DNA from: Elusimicrobiota bacterium
GTDB taxonomy: Bacteria > Elusimicrobiota > Elusimicrobia > Elusimicrobiales > Elusimicrobiaceae
NCBI GenBank assembly: GCA_031258375.1
Contig: JAIRMX010000158.1
Location: 1 to 8,541, forward strand
Direction of reading: 5' to 3'
DNA: 8,541 nucleotides
The notes under the pieces are model-generated. The model had not been told where the DNA came from. It saw nothing but the letters and a program-made list of their open reading frames with translations, and searched no databases. The number at the start of each line of letters is the position of its first letter. Positions within the stretch are counted from its first letter, which is position 1. Shown piece by piece: positions 5,100-8,541 of this stretch. Position numbers and translations under genes: made by a program.

Positions 5100-7160
5100 A
5101 TGCCGAACAATGAAATTTTAACAAAAATAATCAAAAGAGACGGCTCCACGCATCCTTTTGAAGCAAAAAAGATTACAAACGCAATTTTAAAAGCAGGTCA
5201 AGCCGCCGGAGAATTCGATATAGAAATAGCGCGCAAACTTACAATACGCGTCGTAAACATAGTGAATTTGATGTACGCGGAGATTACGCCCAGCGTCGAG
5301 AATATTCAAGATATCGTAGAAGACGTTTTATTGACGTCAAATTATCATAAAACCGCAAAAGCCTATATTTTGTACAGAGATCAACGCGCGCGCGTCAGGG
5401 AAATTTCCTCCAAGTTCAATGTAGATTTAGTCGACCAATATTTGCAAAAACTTGACTGGCAGGTAAACGAAAACAGCAATATGGGTTATTCTCTGCAAGG
5501 ATTGAACAATTATATATCGTCCGAGATAAGTAAAATATATTGGCTTAATAAAATTTATCCCGAAAATATAAAAAATATGCATCTTTCCGGAGATTTTCAT
5601 ATACACGATTTAGGATTGCTCGGCACTTATTGCGTCGGATGGGATTTGCAGGATCTTTTAATAAGCGGCTTTAAAGGCGTAGTGGGCAAAGCCGAATCCA
5701 AACCCGCAAAACATCTACGGTCGGCTTTGGGGCAAATTGTAAATTTCTTTTATACTCTGCAGGGAGAAAGCGCCGGCGCGCAGGCGTTTTCCAACTTTGA
5801 CACTTTGCTTGCTCCTTTTATTTTTTACGATAATCTTTCTTATACGGAAGTCAAACAGGCTTTGCAGGAATTTTTATTCAACGTAAACGTGCCGACGCGC
5901 GTGGGCTTTCAAACTCCGTTCACAAATATAACGATGGATTTGGTCGTGCCTTCATATTATAAAGATCAGGGCGTAATTATCGGCGGCAAAATACAAAACA
6001 AAAAATACGGCGAGTTTCAAAAAGAAATCGATATGTTCAACAAGGCTTTTCTTGAACTTATGCTCGAAGGGGACGCCAAAGGCCGCGTTTTTACTTTTCC
6101 TATACCTACTTACAATATAACTAAAGATTTCAATTGGGATAATCCGGAATATAAACCTCTTTGGGATATTACGGCAAAATACGGCATACCTTACTTTGCT
6201 AATTTTATTAATTCGGATATGGACCCGGAGGACGCGCGTTCCATGTGCTGCCGCCTGCGCATAGATAATAGAGAGTTAATTCGCCGCGGAGGAGGGCTTT
6301 TCGGTTCCGCGCCGCTTACCGGAAGCATCGGAGTTGTTACAATCAATATGCCGCGTCTTGGCTATTTATCCGCGGACGAAAAAGAGTTCTTTAAAAATCT
6401 CGCAAATCGTATGGACGCCGCCAAAACCAGTCTTGAAATAAAACGCAAAGTAATAGAGCGTTTTACAAACGCTAATTTGTATCCTTATATGACTTTTTAT
6501 TTGCGCAGCGTAAAGCAGCGTTTTGGAGAATATTGGAAAAATCATTTTTCAACCATAGGATTACTCGGTTTAAACGAAGCGTGCCTAAATTTGCTCGGGG
6601 AAGATATAGGCGCCGAAAAAGGCCGCGCGTTTTCCGCGCGCGTGATGGATTTTATGAGAGCGCGATTAATCGAATATCAAAAAGAAACCGGCAATAATTA
6701 TAACCTTGAAGCAACTCCGGCCGAAGGCACTTCTTACAGAATAGCGCGGCTTGATAAGGAAAAATATCCGGATATTATAGTGGCGGACGAAGAACAATAC
6801 AAAGCGGGACGTCCGCCGTTTTATACCAATTCAAGCCAGCTTCCGGTAAATTATACCGACGATATTTTTGAAATACTTGATCTTCAGGACGAAACCCAGT
6901 CCAAATATACGGGCGGCACGGTTTTGCATATATTTATGGGAGAAAAAATCAACAACACCGAAGCCCTTAAAAATTTTATAAAGAAAATCTGCGAAAATTA
7001 CAAACTGCCTTATTTTTCAATCACGCCGACTTTCAGCGTATGTCCGAAATGCGGTTATTTGGAAGGAGAGCATTTTGAATGCCCAAAATGTAAAGCAGTA
7101 AAAATAGAAGAGATAGAAAAACAAATCTCATTACTTGAAGAAGAACTTTACAATAAATAG
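5100..7160 (+). CDS. nrdD: Class III anaerobic ribonucleotide reductase, large part lacking the glycyl-radical domain
   Basis: This is a 686-residue NrdD, which reduces ribonucleotides to deoxyribonucleotides without oxygen. Visible in order: an ATP-cone (about 7-97, IIKRDGSTHPFEAKKITNAI) for allosteric control; the start of the catalytic barrel with HLSGDFHIHDLG and Cys178; the SMCCRLRIDNREL segment with Cys383/Cys384, one of which should carry the thiyl radical; GGGLFGSAPLTGSIGVVTIN; and a C-terminal zinc site with Cys648, 651, 661 and 664 (CPKCGY and CPKC). In ordinary NrdD the glycyl-radical loop follows this zinc site in the same chain. Here the protein instead ends with a 22-residue acidic helix and a TAG. 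The missing domain is the next gene. Bases after the stop contain further in-frame stops (TAA at 7170), so simple read-through cannot join them. The start is supported by AAAAAGGA at 5082-5089. The identity is certain; the split is seen directly. Confidence 0.95.
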   Translation: MPNNEILTKIIKRDGSTHPFEAKKITNAILKAGQAAGEFDIEIARKLTIRVVNIVNLMYAEITPSVENIQDIVEDVLLTSNYHKTAKAYILYRDQRARVREISSKFNVDLVDQYLQKLDWQVNENSNMGYSLQGLNNYISSEISKIYWLNKIYPENIKNMHLSGDFHIHDLGLLGTYCVGWDLQDLLISGFKGVVGKAESKPAKHLRSALGQIVNFFYTLQGESAGAQAFSNFDTLLAPFIFYDNLSYTEVKQALQEFLFNVNVPTRVGFQTPFTNITMDLVVPSYYKDQGVIIGGKIQNKKYGEFQKEIDMFNKAFLELMLEGDAKGRVFTFPIPTYNITKDFNWDNPEYKPLWDITAKYGIPYFANFINSDMDPEDARSMCCRLRIDNRELIRRGGGLFGSAPLTGSIGVVTINMPRLGYLSADEKEFFKNLANRMDAAKTSLEIKRKVIERFTNANLYPYMTFYLRSVKQRFGEYWKNHFSTIGLLGLNEACLNLLGEDIGAEKGRAFSARVMDFMRARLIEYQKETGNNYNLEATPAEGTSYRIARLDKEKYPDIIVADEEQYKAGRPPFYTNSSQLPVNYTDDIFEILDLQDETQSKYTGGTVLHIFMGEKINNTEALKNFIKKICENYKLPYFSITPTFSVCPKCGYLEGEHFECPKCKAVKIEEIEKQISLLEEELYNK

Positions 7161-7217
7161 AGACGTTTGTAAATACCCCAAAAGTCCCTTTTTAAAATTA
7201 GCTCTTGTAGTAAAAGT

Positions 7218-7223
7218 TATAAT
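7218..7223 (+). promoter_or_regulatory. Possible -10 box between nrdD and the glycyl-radical gene
   Basis: A perfect TATAAT lies 51 bp before the ATG of the small gene, but no good -35 or extended -10 accompanies it, and the spacer is AT-rich. It would allow separate transcription of the small subunit. Weak evidence. Confidence 0.25.
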
Positions 7224-7259
7224 TTGTCAAAATAATTTAATAAGACATTGCTTCAGACT

Positions 7260-7268
7260 TAAGGAGGT
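7260..7268 (+). promoter_or_regulatory. Perfect Shine-Dalgarno of the glycyl-radical gene
   Basis: TAAGGAGGT complements the canonical 16S rRNA 3' tail over nine bases and ends 6 nt before the ATG at 7275. It is the strongest ribosome site in the window, stronger than the one for nrdD. It settles that the small gene is translated on its own and argues for the ATG at 7275 as its start. Confidence 0.85.
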
Positions 7269-7274
7269 CTCCCA

Positions 7275-7478
7275 ATGACAGTAAAAGAAAAAACCATGAT
7301 AGAAGATAAAATCACCGAGCTGAAAACTCTTAAAGAAACCGCTAAAGGCACAAACTGCGAAGTTTACTCCAGAGTGGTAGGATATCTGCGGCCTGTTATG
7401 ATGTGGAATAAAGGCAAGAAAGAAGAATTTTCAATGCGTAAAAATATTAAAATGACTTGCGACTGCGGCAGAGATTAA
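7275..7478 (+). CDS. Stand-alone glycyl-radical domain of class III ribonucleotide reductase
   Basis: This is a 67-residue protein matching only the C-terminal end of NrdD: CEVYSRVVGYLRPV (28-41) followed by WNKGKKEEFSMRKNI. Gly36 in RVVGYL is the predicted radical site, to be activated by NrdG. Thirty-one residues follow it, about as many as in the E. coli enzyme. The first 27 residues are an added, mostly helical, charged segment not needed by the family motif. The C-terminus has Cys62-Asp-Cys64, possibly redox-active or metal-binding. It lies 114 bp after the large nrdD part, in the same phase but behind stop codons, and 184 bp before nrdG. The closest known parallel is GrcA/YfiD, a free glycyl-radical domain that repairs pyruvate formate-lyase; here, however, the large partner has no glycyl loop of its own, so the small protein should be essential to the enzyme rather than a spare. 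Identity of the domain is firm; the functional assembly is inferred. Confidence 0.92.
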   Translation: MTVKEKTMIEDKITELKTLKETAKGTNCEVYSRVVGYLRPVMMWNKGKKEEFSMRKNIKMTCDCGRD

Positions 7479-7534
7479 TATTATATCCAAATTTTTATTT
7501 TTTGTTATTCTTTCAAAATTTGTATATTGTCGTT

Positions 7535-7638
7535 ATTTTAGAGCTATTTCTACCCTGTATCGTCCTCTAAAATTACAACTTAGGACAAGAGTATTATGTA
7601 ATGCTTGAGGCGATATCGTGCAGGGCGGCAGTCCATAG
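7535..7638 (+). promoter_or_regulatory. Potential structured leader upstream of nrdG with competing stems
   Basis: Fold A pairs ATTTTAGAG (7535-7543) with CTCTAAAAT (7565-7573), a perfect 9-bp stem. Fold B is a long arm: CTAT 7544-7547 with ATAG 7635-7638, CCCTG 7553-7557 with CAGGG 7621-7625, TATCG 7558-7562 with CGATA 7611-7615, CCTC 7564-7567 with GAGG 7607-7610, and ATTACA 7572-7577 with TGTAAT 7597-7602. The folds exclude each other, as in a regulatory leader. I recognise no known riboswitch; a small palindromic mobile element is the alternative. The remaining bases between 7479 and 7662 show only AT-rich sequence. Confidence 0.4.
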
Positions 7639-7662
7639 TTTTGTATAAGGCAGGTGTTGTGC

Positions 7663-8277
7663 GTGCTAATCGGCGGACTTTTAAAATTTACTATGATAGA
7701 TTTTCCGGGTAAAATTTCGGCTATAGTATTTACTCAGGGTTGTAATCTAAAATGTAAATATTGTCATAATCCTGAACTTATCGCGCTCAGCCCCGAACAG
7801 ACGCCGGTGTTTAGCGATGAAGATGTTTTGGATTATCTTCAAAAACGGCGCGGCGCGCTTGAAGGCGTAGTTATAACCGGCGGCGAGCCTTTGCTTCAAC
7901 CCGACCTAAAAGAATTTATTATAAAAATAAAAAATATGGGTTATCTCGTAAAACTTGATACCAACGGCACGCGGCCTGCGGTTCTTAAAGATTTACTGGA
8001 TAATAATTTATTGGATTTTGTGGCTATGGATATCAAAGCGCCGTTTGAGAAATATGAATCTCTCTGCGGCCCCGTTGATTTAAACAGCGTGAGAGAAAGC
8101 CTTATGCTTATAACTAAAAGCGGCGTGCCGTATGAATTGAGAACCACTTTTGATAAAACCGTGCTTACGAACGAAGATATAGAAGCCATACGCGCTATGC
8201 TGCCGGATATAAAGCGTTATCGCGTTCAGGAATGCCTGCCGGTTGTGCATAAAAATACGCTAAAAATTTTACGGTAA
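7663..8277 (+). CDS. nrdG: Anaerobic ribonucleotide reductase activase (radical SAM)
   Basis: This 204-residue radical-SAM enzyme holds a [4Fe-4S] cluster through Cys27, Cys31 and Cys34 (CNLKCKYC, the CxxxCxxC motif) and binds S-adenosylmethionine partly through TGGEP (72-76). It would abstract hydrogen from the glycine of the glycyl-radical domain, here Gly36 of the small protein just upstream. The N-terminus LIGGLLKFTMIDFPGKISA resembles the activase subgroup that begins near GGLxKxSxIDxPG. The GTG at 7663 is chosen because it puts the family motif at the expected distance and has AGG at 7652-7654 at 8 nt. GTG 7654 would be only 3 nt from AAGG (7647-7650); TTG 7657 is also possible. No further domain is seen and no clear terminator follows. 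Identity is firm; the start is uncertain by up to 9 bp. Confidence 0.93.
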   Translation: MLIGGLLKFTMIDFPGKISAIVFTQGCNLKCKYCHNPELIALSPEQTPVFSDEDVLDYLQKRRGALEGVVITGGEPLLQPDLKEFIIKIKNMGYLVKLDTNGTRPAVLKDLLDNNLLDFVAMDIKAPFEKYESLCGPVDLNSVRESLMLITKSGVPYELRTTFDKTVLTNEDIEAIRAMLPDIKRYRVQECLPVVHKNTLKILR

Positions 8278-8541
8278 AAATAAAATTAAAAAACCAAAAG
8301 ATATACTAAAGCCGTATTTTCCGCAGATATTAAAGCCATTATTGTCTTCTTCCCGCCAAATGAGCGGATTGTAAAGAAAGAACGGGTGTTTGAAAAGAAG
8401 AAAATATGTTGTCGTTATAGAGAATCTTTATTGATTGATAATTTTCTCATACTCGAATATTTTTGTCGGGTATCTGTTTTTTATATTCCCGATATCCTTT
8501 GTCCTTGATTATAAATTTCTAGGACAGGCTTCTTGGCAATG
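8278..8541. other. No supportable gene; possible decayed coding remnants
   Basis: Neither strand has a convincing start-to-stop gene with a ribosome site. On the minus strand, one frame entering from the right edge reads coding-like (IAKKPVLEIYNQGQRISGI), hits a stop at 8481-8483 and continues as KNRYPTKIFEYEKIINQ, which could be a broken gene end. On the + strand a frame is open for about 67 codons to 8508 but lacks a start codon and known motifs. A 6-bp inverted repeat (TGTCCT 8500-8505, AGGACA 8521-8526) is the only other structure noted. Confidence 0.3.

Noticed and set aside
7173..7197. Weak hairpin AAAAG-TCC-CTTTT after the nrdD stop as a terminator
   Set aside because: The stem is five mostly A-T pairs, too weak to be a convincing terminator; the downstream glycyl-radical gene is probably co-transcribed.
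7158..7277. Programmed frameshift, stop read-through or intron joining nrdD to its glycyl-radical domain
   Set aside because: Both parts are in the same phase with several stops between, so a frameshift would not help. The 114-bp spacer is too short for a self-splicing intron, and a perfect ribosome site precedes the second part.
7541..7579. CRISPR-repeat-like sequence ending in ATTACAAC
   Set aside because: Only one copy was found in the window, with no regularly spaced repeats and no cas genes; the bases are better explained as stems in the nrdG leader.

Overview
The window reads as AT-rich chromosomal DNA of a strict anaerobe. The best guess is Elusimicrobiota, class Endomicrobia (gut symbiont relatives). 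This is inferred from the type IV pilin with the GFTLIELLVVVIIIG / ALPQYQKAVYKS style of N-terminus, the AT-rich base composition and a class III (oxygen-sensitive) ribonucleotide reductase. No marker gene in the window proves it. All intact genes are on the + strand.

Left part (1-2340), remodelled. The 3' part of an M29 metallo-aminopeptidase gene enters from the left (to 830). It is followed by a frameshifted transposase relic on the minus strand, then a type IV pilin gene (1348-1977) whose long leader holds a run of 17 C residues. A bidirectional terminator comes next, then a decayed tRNA-like segment on the minus strand. A second, internally deleted copy of the 3' end of the same aminopeptidase follows (about 2205-2333). 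Two related aminopeptidase ends bracketing the transposase relic, pilin and tRNA-like relic suggest that a small pilin island was inserted next to the aminopeptidase by a duplication-type event.

Middle part (2340-4945). A prohibitin-like SPFH membrane protein and a cysteine-rich lipoprotein of unknown function sit 18 bp apart in a probable operon. Peptidase E (alpha-aspartyl dipeptidase) follows, and a perfect 30-bp palindromic terminator closes the group.

Right part (4945-8541), anaerobic deoxyribonucleotide synthesis. A large NrdD gene has the ATP-cone, active-site cysteines and C-terminal four-cysteine zinc site, but stops right after that zinc site. The missing glycyl-radical domain (SRVVGYLRPV) is encoded 114 bp downstream as its own 67-residue protein with a perfect Shine-Dalgarno sequence. 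The radical-SAM activase NrdG follows, behind a 184-bp leader that can form competing stems. The three proteins together would make one class III reductase: NrdG would put the radical on Gly36 of the small protein, which must dock in the barrel of the large one. This split enzyme is the most interesting system in the window. The possible phase-variable pilin is second.

The last 264 bases hold no gene I can support.
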